The position numbers and the translations under genes were made by a program. The notes under the pieces were generated by a model that was not told the origin of the DNA, did no database searches, and was given only the letters and a program-made list of their open reading frames with translations. Shown here one piece after another: positions 32,173 to 41,887 of a stretch of DNA of 42,011 bases. Origin of the DNA: an uncultured Bacilli bacterium (GTDB lineage Bacteria; Bacillota_I; Bacilli_A; RF39; UBA660); the NCBI GenBank assembly GCA_947627975.1, contig CANQYB010000009.1, forward strand, positions 1 through 42,011, read 5' to 3'. Every line of letters begins with the position of its first letter. Positions within the stretch are counted from its first letter, which is position 1.

Positions 32173-33207
32173 ATGAATATTAATGATTTTAATTATAATT
32201 TACCAAAAGAATTAATTGCTCAAACTCCATTAAAAGATCGAAGTGCCTCTCGACTTTTAGTTATGGATAAAGATAATGGCAATTTAGAACATAAAAAATT
32301 TAAAGATATTATTAATTATTTAAATAAAGGGGATGTTTTAGTATTAAATAATACTAAAGTAATTCCTGCTAGACTAATAGGTGAGAAAGAAGAAACCAAA
32401 GCAATTATTGAAATATTACTTTTAAAAGATTTGGGTAATAATACTTGGGAGTGTCTTTCTAAACCATTTAAAAGATTACATAATGATACAATTATAGTTT
32501 TTGGTAATGGGCTATTAAAAGCAAAAGTTATTTCTAAAAAAAGTGAAGGTATAGTGCATGTAAAATTATTATATAATGGAATATTATATGAAATTTTAGA
32601 CAAATTAGGAACTATGCCATTACCACCTTATATTCATGAAAAATTAAATGATCAAAATAGATATCAGACTGTTTATGCCAAAAATATTGGTTCAGCAGCT
32701 GCCCCAACAGCAGGCTTACATTTTACTAATGAGTTATTAAAAAAAATAGAAGAAAAAAATGTAGAAATTTTATTTATAACTTTACATGTTGGACTTGGAA
32801 CATTTAGACCAGTTGAAGAAGATGATATTACTAAGCATCACATGCATAGTGAATATTTTGAAATATCATCAGAAGTTTCAGAAAAACTTAATAGAGCAAA
32901 AGCGGAAAAAAGAAAAATTATTGCTGTTGGTACAACTACATGTCGAGTTTTGGAAACAGTAATGCATAAATATAATAAATTTAAAGAATGTAAAGAAAAT
33001 ACAGATATTTTTATTTATCCAGGATTTAAATTTAAAGCAATTGATTCTTTAATTACAAATTTTCACTTGCCAAAAAGTACATTACTTATGTTAGTAAGTG
33101 CTTTTACTTCAAAAGAAATGATTTTAAATGCTTATAATGAAGCAATTAAAAATAATTATCGCTTTTTTTCTTTTGGAGATGCAATGTTTATAAATAAAAA
33201 TAAATGA
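32173..33207 (+). CDS. queA: tRNA preQ1(34) S-adenosylmethionine ribosyltransferase-isomerase
   Basis: The track start, GTG 32164, lies inside the RBS GGGGTGA; the ATG at 32173 gives [20 protein letters not shown] and 344 residues, the standard length. Family signatures are present: [73 protein letters not shown] and [16 protein letters not shown]. QueA transfers the ribosyl part of SAM to preQ1 in tRNA, forming epoxyqueuosine. Together with tgt downstream it covers the tRNA-linked steps of queuosine synthesis. No preQ1 synthesis genes are seen, so the base may be imported or made elsewhere. Confidence 0.96.
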   Translation: MNINDFNYNLPKELIAQTPLKDRSASRLLVMDKDNGNLEHKKFKDIINYLNKGDVLVLNNTKVIPARLIGEKEETKAIIEILLLKDLGNNTWECLSKPFKRLHNDTIIVFGNGLLKAKVISKKSEGIVHVKLLYNGILYEILDKLGTMPLPPYIHEKLNDQNRYQTVYAKNIGSAAAPTAGLHFTNELLKKIEEKNVEILFITLHVGLGTFRPVEEDDITKHHMHSEYFEISSEVSEKLNRAKAEKRKIIAVGTTTCRVLETVMHKYNKFKECKENTDIFIYPGFKFKAIDSLITNFHLPKSTLLMLVSAFTSKEMILNAYNEAIKNNYRFFSFGDAMFINKNK

Positions 33208-33225
33208 AATTATTAATTTAAATAA

Positions 33226-33254
33226 TTGTGTGTCTTTAAATATTTTAGTATAAT
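33226..33254 (+). promoter_or_regulatory. tgt promoter
   Basis: TTGTGT (33226-33231), 17 nt, TATAAT (33249-33254), suggesting tgt can be expressed apart from queA. Confidence 0.6.
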
Positions 33255-33256
33255 AA

Positions 33257-34399
<1,143 letters not shown>

Positions 34400-34400
34400 T

Positions 34401-34706
34401 TTGAATAATAATAAAATTGTTATTTTTATTTTTATAATATCACTAATACTAATTATATGTGTACCAACTATTTTAAAAGTATCTGAAAGACATAAGGATG
34501 CATTATATACTGCACTTGAGAATAAAATAATCGAAGCAACTAAAAAGTGTATAAATGAAAATAAATGTTCGGAAACTGAAAATGTTAGTTTAAAAAAATT
34601 ATATAATTATAATTATCTTGAAAAACTTACTGATCCAATAACAAATGAATACATAAAAGAATCAACTTATGTTGATCCTATAGATTTTAAAATTCACTAT
34701 GATTAA
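34401..34706 (+). CDS. Small membrane-anchored pilin-like protein
   Basis: AAAGAGGTGAAT is an excellent RBS for TTG 34401; the GTG in the track at 34392 lies within it. The product has 101 residues: one N-terminal span (about 5-22, IVIFIFIISLILIICVPTIL) then an extracellular helical part (ERHKDALYTALENKIIEATKKCINENKC) and VSLKKLYNYNYLEKLTDPITNEYIKE. The order of span, VPTIL, long helix, and LxxLxDPxT resembles type IV pseudopilins of Firmicutes, but the prepilin-peptidase site (GFTLIE) is missing. The gene sits directly after tgt, where Bacillus has yajC, and shares no YajC features. Two Cys may form a disulphide. Confidence 0.65.
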   Translation: MNNNKIVIFIFIISLILIICVPTILKVSERHKDALYTALENKIIEATKKCINENKCSETENVSLKKLYNYNYLEKLTDPITNEYIKESTYVDPIDFKIHYD

Positions 34707-34738
34707 TCTTTTATTAAGATTGATCTTTTTTATTTTTT
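34701..34738. terminator. Bidirectional terminator between convergent genes
   Basis: GATTAATCTT (34701-34710), loop TTATT, AAGATTGATC (34716-34725) with one G-T pair, then TTTTTTATTTTTT. It overlaps both stop codons. Confidence 0.8.
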
Positions 34739-35088
34739 CCAATTATACTTCCAAATATAATGCTTATTAAAATAATAAAATAATATAAAATATTGCTAAA
34801 ATATAGAGGAAAATTTAAAATTCTGCCAAAAATAAATAATATTAATATTATGGGTATCCCAAATTTTAAACCAATTATATAACCTTTTGATTTTCCTTTA
34901 ATTCCTCTTTGAATGCCAAATATTATAGAATAAATTATTACTAAAATATAGTTTACTATAGATATTATAGTATCATTAATTATATAAGTATAATTTAAAA
35001 AGGAAAATATTAATATTGTTATTATAAATAAAGAAATTAAAATTAAAGTTTTTTTATATTTTTTTAAAAAGTTTTTCAATATTATCAC
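34714..35088 (-). CDS. YrzE/TIGR04086-like membrane protein
   Basis: The 124-residue hydrophobic product has four predicted spans separated by a central IQRGIKGKSKGYIIGLKFG loop, the Gly/Lys-rich loop seen in the YrzE-type family. Function is unknown. The neighbourhood supports the call: in Bacillus, queA-tgt is followed by yrbF, yrzE and yrbG, and here a yrbG-like gene is next. Unlike Bacillus, the gene is inverted and convergent with the pilin-like gene. The RBS AGGTGATA precedes the ATG. Confidence 0.6.
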   Translation of the reverse strand: MIILKNFLKKYKKTLILISLFIITILIFSFLNYTYIINDTIISIVNYILVIIYSIIFGIQRGIKGKSKGYIIGLKFGIPIILILFIFGRILNFPLYFSNILYYFIILISIIFGSIIGKNKKDQS

Positions 35089-35151
35089 CTAATAAATAAT
35101 ATGTATGTTTAAAAAAACTATTCATGGTCCATAATAATAATGGTGATTTTT

Positions 35152-35799
35152 ATGGAATATTTTATAGTATTATACCGTACTTTCTTTTTTTATTTTTTTA
35201 TTGTGTTATGTTATAAATTGATGGGAAAAAGAGAAATAGGACAATTAGGAGTAATAGATTTAATTGTTTCTATCCTAATTGCCGAAATGGTAGCAATAAG
35301 TATTGAAAATATGAATAAATCAATGTTTCAAACTATTTTACCTATTTCATTATTAGTTGTTTTAGAAATAGTTTTAGCTTTTATTTCTTTAAAATCTAAA
35401 GGAATTAGAAAAATACTTTCACCACATCCTTCTATAATTATTTTAAATGGTAAGGTTAATTATAAAGAAATGGTAAAACAAAGATATACTTTAGATGATT
35501 TACTACTTCAATTACGTCAAAAAGATATTCGAAGCATAGAAGAAGTTGAATATGCTATACTTGAGTCAAACGGTAAATTATCAGTTTTTAAATATGGTAT
35601 ACTTAAAATAAAAAAAGACTTACCATTACCTGTTATAGTGGATGGAAATATTCAATATAAAACTTTAAAATATTTAAATAAAAATAAAATGTGGTTACTT
35701 AATAATTTGGATAATCAAAATATAAAATTAAATGATGTTTTTTATGCTTTTTATAAATCATCTAAATTTTATATTATTAAGCAAGATGAAGTTTTATGA
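35152..35799 (+). CDS. DUF421 (YetF/YrbG-like) membrane protein
   Basis: The track starts at ATG 35140; the ATG at 35152 after GGTGAT gives MEYFIVLYRTFFFYF and 215 residues. Three N-terminal spans (about 3-75) with MGKREIGQLGVIDLIVSILIAEM are followed by a cytoplasmic DUF421 domain (ILNGKVNYKEMVKQRYTLDDLLLQLRQKDI, EVEYAILESNGKLSVFK). Family members are linked to envelope or spore properties but lack a defined activity. The stop overlaps the next start by four bases, so it is co-translated with the deacetylase. Confidence 0.85.
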   Translation: MEYFIVLYRTFFFYFFIVLCYKLMGKREIGQLGVIDLIVSILIAEMVAISIENMNKSMFQTILPISLLVVLEIVLAFISLKSKGIRKILSPHPSIIILNGKVNYKEMVKQRYTLDDLLLQLRQKDIRSIEEVEYAILESNGKLSVFKYGILKIKKDLPLPVIVDGNIQYKTLKYLNKNKMWLLNNLDNQNIKLNDVFYAFYKSSKFYIIKQDEVL

Positions 35800-36443
35800 A
35801 AAAAATAATTATAATTTTATTTTTATTCTTTTTTTTATTAAATATTTCAGATGATAAAAGTGTAATGAAAAATGAAAATAATAAAATAATTGCTCTAACT
35901 TTTGATGATGGTCCAAAAGAAAAAACTACCTCAAGACTTTTAGATGAATTAAAAAAACGTAATGTACATGTAACATTTTTTGCTTTGGGAAGGCAAATTG
36001 AACAATATCCTAATATTTTAAAAAGAATAAATGATGAAGGACATTTAATAGGCAATCATACTTATAATCATTATAATTTGTCAAAATTAAACGATAACAT
36101 GGTTAAAAAAGAATTAAATAATACATCAAATTTAATTTTTTCAATAACTGGTAATTATCCTAAATATTATCGTCCTAGTTATGGATCTATTAGTAAAAGA
36201 CAAATTAAAAAAATAAATTTGAAATTGGTAAAATGGACTATTGATTCTAAAGATTGGAAATATCAAAATACTAAAAAAATTGTAAATAAAGTATTAAATA
36301 GTGTTAATAATAAAAATGAAATTATTTTAATGCATGATATTTATGATACTAGTATTGACGCAGCAATTATAATTATTGATAATCTTAGAACATTGGGATA
36401 TAAGTTTGTTACAATTGATGAATATTTTAATTATTTGGCATAA
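35796..36443 (+). CDS. Polysaccharide deacetylase (NodB family)
   Basis: The 215-residue product has an N-terminal hydrophobic segment (about 3-16) as signal or anchor and all five NodB motifs: TFDDGP (D37, D38), HTYNH (H88, H92), RPSYGS, DSKDW and LMHDIY. Such metal-dependent enzymes remove acetyl groups from GlcNAc of peptidoglycan or other envelope polymers. Size fits a compact PdaA/PgdA catalytic domain without extra modules. The ATGA overlap with the DUF421 gene indicates joint expression. Confidence 0.92.
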   Translation: MKKIIIILFLFFFLLNISDDKSVMKNENNKIIALTFDDGPKEKTTSRLLDELKKRNVHVTFFALGRQIEQYPNILKRINDEGHLIGNHTYNHYNLSKLNDNMVKKELNNTSNLIFSITGNYPKYYRPSYGSISKRQIKKINLKLVKWTIDSKDWKYQNTKKIVNKVLNSVNNKNEIILMHDIYDTSIDAAIIIIDNLRTLGYKFVTIDEYFNYLA

Positions 36444-36486
36444 TTTTAACTTTTTATCATATTATTTATTAATAAAGGAGAAAAAT

Positions 36487-36912
36487 ATGATTAGAGATAA
36501 AATTGTAGAATTTAATAATTATTTTTATGATATATTAAATGAAGTAAAAAAATTAAAATATGATGTTGCTAAAAATAATATTTCTATTTATTTTTTTGAA
36601 GAATATGATTTTATTAATTGTTATATTATACCAAATAAAGTTTGCTTTAAATTTAAAAACAAACAAGATTTTTTAAATTATTTTAAAAATCAAGTGATTG
36701 AAATATCAAATTTAAATATTGCTGATTTAGATAATATTTTAATTAATTTAGTAAAAAAATATAATTTGAATTTTACTACTTTAAGTTTCAGTAGTGATGA
36801 TAATAAAAATTATCTTTTATCAAGTATCAAAAGTAATGAAGAACTATCTACTGGAACTAATATTTTTTTATATTATGATAATAGTTTAATTAAAATGAAA
36901 AAATATAATTAA
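36487..36912 (+). CDS. Unknown protein
   Basis: The track begins at 36376, inside the deacetylase gene; the ATG at 36487 after AAAGGAG is the true start and gives 141 residues (MIRDKIVEFNNYFYDILNEV). No family is recognised. It seems to be a small cytoplasmic alpha/beta protein (ISIYFFEEYDFINCYI, VCFKFKNKQDFLNYF, TNIFLYYDNSLIKM) with no membrane span. It lies 43 bases after the deacetylase gene and may be read from the same promoter. Confidence 0.7.
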   Translation: MIRDKIVEFNNYFYDILNEVKKLKYDVAKNNISIYFFEEYDFINCYIIPNKVCFKFKNKQDFLNYFKNQVIEISNLNIADLDNILINLVKKYNLNFTTLSFSSDDNKNYLLSSIKSNEELSTGTNIFLYYDNSLIKMKKYN

Positions 36913-36916
36913 AACT

Positions 36917-36945
36917 TTGACAATATTTCTTAAATGTAATATATT
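36917..36945 (+). promoter_or_regulatory. Promoter of the unknown gene at 36969
   Basis: TTGACA (36917-36922), 17 nt, TATATT (36940-36945). Confidence 0.75.
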
Positions 36946-36968
36946 TATCTTAAGAGGTATTTGTAGTT

Positions 36969-37313
36969 ATGAAAAATTTATTTGAAGTTGCTAATGAAAC
37001 ATATGAAGAATTCTATGAAAATGATAATAAAAGGGGATATTTAGTTATTGGAAAGCAAAAATTATTCCATAAGAGTGAGTTAATTATTACAGTTCCAAAA
37101 TATATTGAAGTATTTAATGGAAATTATTATAATTTTTGTATCGATGATTATTATGATATTATATTTAATTATCCTTTTAAAATTGAAGATTTTTATAAAT
37201 TTCAATATCGATGTTTATTTTGGACTGATAAGTTAACTGAAAGTGAAATTCAATTATTAAATTTATTAATAAAAACAAAAGAAGAAAAAAATGTAAAAAC
37301 TTTGTTAAAGTAA
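36969..37313 (+). CDS. Unknown small protein
   Basis: The 114-residue product belongs to no family I recognise. It reads as a cytoplasmic alpha/beta protein (GYLVIGKQKLFHKSELIITVPKY, then CLFWTDKLTESEIQLLNLLI). It has its own good promoter and a terminator, so it is a single-gene unit. The RBS AAGAGGT is about ten bases from the ATG, a little far. Confidence 0.7.
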   Translation: MKNLFEVANETYEEFYENDNKRGYLVIGKQKLFHKSELIITVPKYIEVFNGNYYNFCIDDYYDIIFNYPFKIEDFYKFQYRCLFWTDKLTESEIQLLNLLIKTKEEKNVKTLLK

Positions 37314-37370
37314 AAAAATACTTTATTAAAAATTTTTAAGATACTTAATAAAAAGTATTTTTTATTTTAT
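37313..37370 (+). terminator. Long hairpin terminator
   Basis: AAAAAATACTTT (37313-37324) pairs with AAAGTATTTTTT (37352-37363), extended inward by TTAA/TTAA, and is followed by a T-rich tail. The A/T symmetry allows use in both directions. Confidence 0.75.
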
Positions 37371-37385
37371 TAATTATAAAGTATA

Positions 37386-37394
37386 TGTTAAAAT
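37386..37394 (+). promoter_or_regulatory. Extended -10 promoter of the P-type ATPase
   Basis: TGTTAAAAT with no convincing -35, the same form as before ezrA. Confidence 0.5.
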
Positions 37395-37419
37395 ACTTAT
37401 ATAAATGAAGAAGGTATTT

Positions 37420-39762
37420 ATGAAAAAAATTATTGGACTTAATGATGAAGAAGTAAATTATAGAATAAAAAAAAATCAAGTTAATTTTGATAATCAACCA
37501 AAAACAAAGAGTATAAAAGAAATAATATTAAATAATATTTTTACATATTTTAATATATTAAATTTAATTTTAGGATTTTCAATATTAATTGTAGGAATTT
37601 TTAGTGGAAAAATTTTTTATTCTTTAAAAAATTGTTTATTCTTAGGTGTTATTATTTGTAATACTACTATTTCAGTTATTCAAGAAATTATATCTAAAAA
37701 AATTATTGATAAATTATCCTTATTATCTTCAACTACTACAACTGTTTTAAGAAATGATAAGATTGTTAATTTAAATGTTAATGAAATTGTTTTAGATGAT
37801 GTTATTAAATTAAAATTAGGAGATCAAATTGTTGCTGATTCTGTAATTATTGATGGAACGATTGAAGTAAATGAATCATTATTAACTGGTGAATCTGATG
37901 CTATTACGAAAAAAAAGAATGATAAACTATTATCTGGAAGTTTTGTTGTTAGTGGAACATGTTATGCTAAAGTTATAAATGTTGGAAGCGACAATTATAT
38001 TTCTAAAATATCAATAGATGCTAAATATAATAAAAAAATAAATTCTATAATTATTGATTCATTTAATAAAATATTAAAAGTTATATCAATTATTATAATT
38101 CCTTTAGCAATCTTTTTATTTATTACGCAATTAAAAGTAAATAATAATGAAATTTCTACTGCAATATTTTTAACTGTTGCTGCTTTAATTGGCATGATTC
38201 CTGAAGGACTAGTTTTATTAACTTCATCAATAATGGCAGTAAGTGTTATTCGTCTTTCTAAATTCAAAGTTTTGGTACAAGAATTATATTGTATTGAAAC
38301 TTTAGCTAGGGTTAATTGTATATGTATAGATAAAACAGGAACATTAACAATTGGAAAAATGAATTTAAAAAAAGTAATTCCCTTAAATTTTGATAAAAAA
38401 ACACTTGATAAAATTATTAATACAATAACATATTATAGTAATGATACAAATGAAACTTTTAAAGCAATAAAAAATGTATATAATAAAAATCCTTATTATA
38501 AAGTTATTGATACTATTCCTTTTTCATCAGAAAGAAAATATTCTGTTTATAAAATTAATGATGGCTATACTTATTATTTAGGTGCTCCAGAATTTATATT
38601 AAAGAATTTTGAAGAAAATAAAGAAATTAGAGAATATCAAAATAATTATCGAATATTAGTTTTAGCTAGAAATAAAGAAAAGATGAATGTTAAAAATAAT
38701 TTAGAAATTATTGGTTACTTAGTAATTGAAGATATTTTACGAGAAAGTGCTTTTAAAACTTTGCAATTTTTTTCTAATAATAAAGTTAATGTAAAAATAA
38801 TTTCAGGAGATAATATTAACACTGTTATGGGGGTTGCAAGACGTTTAGAAATACCAAATTTAAAGGGAATTGATATTTCTAAAATTGTTGATGGTGATTT
38901 TGAAAAAATTATTAAAGAATACAATGTTTTTGGTAGAGTAACACCAAACATAAAGAAAAAAATAGTTCTTACTTTACAAAATTTAGGATATACAGTGGCA
39001 ATGACAGGGGATGGGGTTAATGATGTTTTAGCATTAAAACAATCTGATTGTGCAATAGCAATGGCAAGTGGTTCGGATGCTGCTCGAAATGTTTCGCAAT
39101 TAGTACTTTTAAATTCAGATTTTTCATCACTTCCTAAAGTAGTTGCTGAAGGTAGAAGATCAATTAATAATGTTGAAAGATCATCATCATTATTATTAGT
39201 TAAAACTATTTATTCAATATTACTTGCAATTTTTTGCATAAGTACTACTACTAAATATTTTTTTGTTCCTATTCAGCTTACGTTAATTACAACTTTTACT
39301 ATCGGAATACCATCTTTTGTATTAGCGCTTGAACCAAATAAAAGGCTTGTAACTGGCGATTTTATAAAAAAAGTTGTAGGAAGAGCATTCCCCGCAGCAT
39401 TTACTATAGTTTTTAATATTGTTATAATTACAATTTTTAAAAAATATTTTCATATATCAAATGATGTTTCATCATTACTTTCAGTTTTATTAACTGGAAC
39501 AACAGGATTTATATATTTATATAGAATTTGTAAACCATTTAATAAATTGAGATTAGTGTTGTATTTATTCTTACTTTTAGGTTTTTCCTATTGTGCTTTA
39601 TTTAAATATAAGTTTTTTAGTTTAGCTAAAATTAATTTTTACGTTATAGTTATTTATTTTGTTTTATTTATTGTCTCAATGTTTGTTTTTGATAATATTA
39701 ATAATTTAGTGGAATTTATCCTTAAGAAATTAATTAAAAAAAATAAAATATTAAAAAATTAG
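37420..39762 (+). CDS. CtpE-like cation P-type ATPase (probable Ca2+)
   Basis: The track starts at ATG 37405; the ATG at 37420 after AGAAGGT gives MKKIIGLNDEEVNYRIKKNQ and 780 residues. Motifs in order: actuator LLTGES, membrane helix 4 GMIPEGLVLLTS, phosphorylation site CIDKTGTLT, and the hinge MTGDGVNDVLALKQSDCAIAM, with about ten spans. The stretch IPEGLVLLTS plus KVLVQELYCIETLARVNCI matches the CtpE group, described in mycobacteria as calcium uptake pumps. The usual ATP-binding KGAPE motif appears as LGAPEFIL. There are no metal-binding N-terminal repeats, so copper or zinc transport is unlikely. The ion is inferred from the family only. Confidence 0.85.
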   Translation: MKKIIGLNDEEVNYRIKKNQVNFDNQPKTKSIKEIILNNIFTYFNILNLILGFSILIVGIFSGKIFYSLKNCLFLGVIICNTTISVIQEIISKKIIDKLSLLSSTTTTVLRNDKIVNLNVNEIVLDDVIKLKLGDQIVADSVIIDGTIEVNESLLTGESDAITKKKNDKLLSGSFVVSGTCYAKVINVGSDNYISKISIDAKYNKKINSIIIDSFNKILKVISIIIIPLAIFLFITQLKVNNNEISTAIFLTVAALIGMIPEGLVLLTSSIMAVSVIRLSKFKVLVQELYCIETLARVNCICIDKTGTLTIGKMNLKKVIPLNFDKKTLDKIINTITYYSNDTNETFKAIKNVYNKNPYYKVIDTIPFSSERKYSVYKINDGYTYYLGAPEFILKNFEENKEIREYQNNYRILVLARNKEKMNVKNNLEIIGYLVIEDILRESAFKTLQFFSNNKVNVKIISGDNINTVMGVARRLEIPNLKGIDISKIVDGDFEKIIKEYNVFGRVTPNIKKKIVLTLQNLGYTVAMTGDGVNDVLALKQSDCAIAMASGSDAARNVSQLVLLNSDFSSLPKVVAEGRRSINNVERSSSLLLVKTIYSILLAIFCISTTTKYFFVPIQLTLITTFTIGIPSFVLALEPNKRLVTGDFIKKVVGRAFPAAFTIVFNIVIITIFKKYFHISNDVSSLLSVLLTGTTGFIYLYRICKPFNKLRLVLYLFLLLGFSYCALFKYKFFSLAKINFYVIVIYFVLFIVSMFVFDNINNLVEFILKKLIKKNKILKN

Positions 39763-39799
39763 TTTTTTAACATTTTATTTTGAATAATATATTAAATAT

Positions 39800-40534
39800 T
39801 TAATCAGAATTAATTTTATTTTCTAAAAAATTTTTTAAATATTCATGATATGCTTTATAGTCATAGTCAATTATTTCTAATTTTTTAGGTTTATATTTTA
39901 TTTTCATAGAATCTAAATAAATAGTTAATAATTTATCTGTAAGATAAGGATTCCTAATAAGAAGTGGTCCAATTAAATACGTACCATAAAAATTTTTATA
40001 TACAAATCCTTCATAATTATCATTTATAGTTGAACCAGTACCACTAATAACTTTAAATAAATGATTTTTGTTTTTTTTCATTACACTAGTTCTATTTTGA
40101 AAACCAATTATATCATTGTTTATTAACTTAGTTTTAAAATGTTGTTCACCAACAATTTGAAAATCAATAATTTCTGTTATATAATCAAAAATTTTTAATG
40201 TTTCAATTTTTTCATTATTTTTTTTAATATATTGACCAAATAATTCTAAGGCAGAACCAGTTACTATAAATAATTTGTTCATATTAATTGCATTTTTTAT
40301 ATCATCTTTATATTTTTTAATATCATTTAATACAATTTTTTGATTTTCAAATGATCCCATTCCAATATAAAAAATATCATATTTATTAAAATCAATGTTA
40401 TCATTAACAGTTAAAAAATGAATTTCAGCATTTAGACCTTTATTTTTCAAATGTCTGATTAAAGCTTGAGGATTTCCAGATTCTCCATATAAATTCATCA
40501 AATCATAATATAAATGAGCAATTTTTATAATCAT
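39800..40534 (-). CDS. GatD-like glutamine amidotransferase homologue lacking catalytic Cys and His
   Basis: The 244-residue product aligns along its length with GatD of the MurT-GatD lipid II amidotransferase: DLMNLYGESGNPQALIRHLK at the start, YDIFYIGMGSFENQ, and FYGTYLIGPLLIRNP near the end. In GatD the nucleophile is in ICGGYQ and the catalytic His is in GTYLHGP. Here these read IVTGSALEL (Thr92) and GTYLIGP (Ile188). The base sequence confirms both replacements and no other Cys is present anywhere nearby. It therefore cannot release ammonia from glutamine by the known mechanism. It overlaps the murT-like gene by four bases, so they remain a co-translated pair. It may be a structural partner of MurT, or the pair has a new role. 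Confidence 0.85.
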   Translation of the reverse strand: MIIKIAHLYYDLMNLYGESGNPQALIRHLKNKGLNAEIHFLTVNDNIDFNKYDIFYIGMGSFENQKIVLNDIKKYKDDIKNAINMNKLFIVTGSALELFGQYIKKNNEKIETLKIFDYITEIIDFQIVGEQHFKTKLINNDIIGFQNRTSVMKKNKNHLFKVISGTGSTINDNYEGFVYKNFYGTYLIGPLLIRNPYLTDKLLTIYLDSMKIKYKPKKLEIIDYDYKAYHEYLKNFLENKINSD

Positions 40535-41862
40535 TTTTGATTCTCCTTTAGTAATAATTTAATTTTATCACTCATATCAAAACATACCATTGTGTAAATA
40601 TTTCCTTTAGTATCTTTTTTGATAATATTTATTAAATTATCTATATCATCTACCATAATTAATTTTTTACAATCTATATTTGAATATGAAAGACAAGTTG
40701 CAACGTCATATTTAAATCTACCAATACATAATATATGATCTATATTATCATCATCTAATAATTTAAAAGTTACATCATATAACCAAGATAAATCATTAAA
40801 TTTATACCTTCGAGATACATTATCAAAACCTACTACAATAGTTTTTAATTCATTTTTAGAGTGTATGTAATTTAATGATTGATAATAAGATAAAGAATTT
40901 TCATTTTTACTTTCTAGCATTGTTAATTTTCTATTATCTATATTAAATATTTCTCCACGTTTTGGTTCAATATAATTTATATTTATTGCATCTTTAATAA
41001 TTTTTTCATCAATTTTTAATTCTTTTAAAAGGGCAACAGCGGCTAATGTATAATAGGCAGCATACATTATATCTTTATTTAAATAATAATTTTTTTTATT
41101 TATTTTCATTTGCTGTTTATCTAAGTCTAAATCTGTTGCTTTATATTTAACTTTGCCTCTTGAAAAATTACATTTTTTACAATTATATATTCCTATGTGG
41201 CCATAATGATAATATTTATAGAATAATTTATTATGGCAAATTGGGCAATAGGCATTATCAATTCCTAAATTTGGGGGTATTACATAATCATATTTTGTTT
41301 TTTCTATACCATAAGTAACAATATTTTTAAACATTAATGACATTTTCATAACATGAGGATCATCAGCATTTAAAATAAGTTTAGTATCATTGGAAATTGA
41401 TGATGTAATTTCATCAAATATAAAATCTGGATTTCCTGATCGCGATGGTTGATCTCTTGTTATATTTGTTACAATTAAATGAGTTAATATTTTTTTATTA
41501 AAAGCAAGTTTTAAATGTCTTTCATCAATTTCTACAAGTAAAATATCTTTTTTAAATTTTCCAGTTAAAGTACAATTTCTTAAAATTAAAGTAGTTATTC
41601 CATATATTCCATTTGAGCCAAATTTATTATATGCAACACTATTTCCATTTTTTTCTAAAACATGAGCAATTAATGATGTAGTTGAACCTTTCCCAGCTGA
41701 ACCAGTAATGCCAATTACAATTTTGGGATATATTATTTTTTCTAGAATATGATGGTCTAAATCATATGCAATCTTTCCTGGAAAAACTGTAGCATTTTTC
41801 TTAAATAATTTCAATATAATTATTGATAATTTACTTAAAAAAATTAAAATTGTTTTTTTCAT
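40531..41862 (-). CDS. MurT-like Mur ligase
   Basis: The 443-residue product has a hydrophobic start, the ATP loop TGSAGKGSTTS (53-63; usually GTNGKTTT in MurT), a Mur-ligase centre (LLVEIDE, VTNITRDQPSRSGNPD, LNADDP), a zinc ribbon with C206, C209, C228 and C231 (CPIC, CKKC) as in MurT, and a C-terminal domain containing NDLSWLYDVTF, which matches the DxSWxWD catalytic stretch. The family motif NPAG reads ENSL here. Known MurT activates the D-Glu carboxylate of lipid II with ATP for amidation using ammonia from GatD. Because the GatD partner has lost its active site, the reaction here may use free ammonia or differ. The RBS GAGGTGA and an extended -10 (TGTTATAAT) lie upstream. Confidence 0.85.
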   Translation of the reverse strand: MKKTILIFLSKLSIIILKLFKKNATVFPGKIAYDLDHHILEKIIYPKIVIGITGSAGKGSTTSLIAHVLEKNGNSVAYNKFGSNGIYGITTLILRNCTLTGKFKKDILLVEIDERHLKLAFNKKILTHLIVTNITRDQPSRSGNPDFIFDEITSSISNDTKLILNADDPHVMKMSLMFKNIVTYGIEKTKYDYVIPPNLGIDNAYCPICHNKLFYKYYHYGHIGIYNCKKCNFSRGKVKYKATDLDLDKQQMKINKKNYYLNKDIMYAAYYTLAAVALLKELKIDEKIIKDAININYIEPKRGEIFNIDNRKLTMLESKNENSLSYYQSLNYIHSKNELKTIVVGFDNVSRRYKFNDLSWLYDVTFKLLDDDNIDHILCIGRFKYDVATCLSYSNIDCKKLIMVDDIDNLINIIKKDTKGNIYTMVCFDMSDKIKLLLKENQK

Positions 41863-41878
41863 AATTCACCTCATGTTA

Positions 41879-41887
41879 ATTATAACA
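41879..41887 (-). promoter_or_regulatory. Extended -10 promoter of the murT-gatD-like pair
   Basis: Minus strand TGTTATAAT, with the TATAAT hexamer at 41879-41884 and no good -35. The remaining stretch to 42011 holds no gene; a TATAAT at 41993-41998 on the plus strand may serve a gene beyond the window. Confidence 0.6.

Noticed and set aside
37405-37419. Upstream ATG start of the P-type ATPase
   Set aside because: The following AGAAGGT is a good RBS for the ATG at 37420, and the extra residues add no family sequence.
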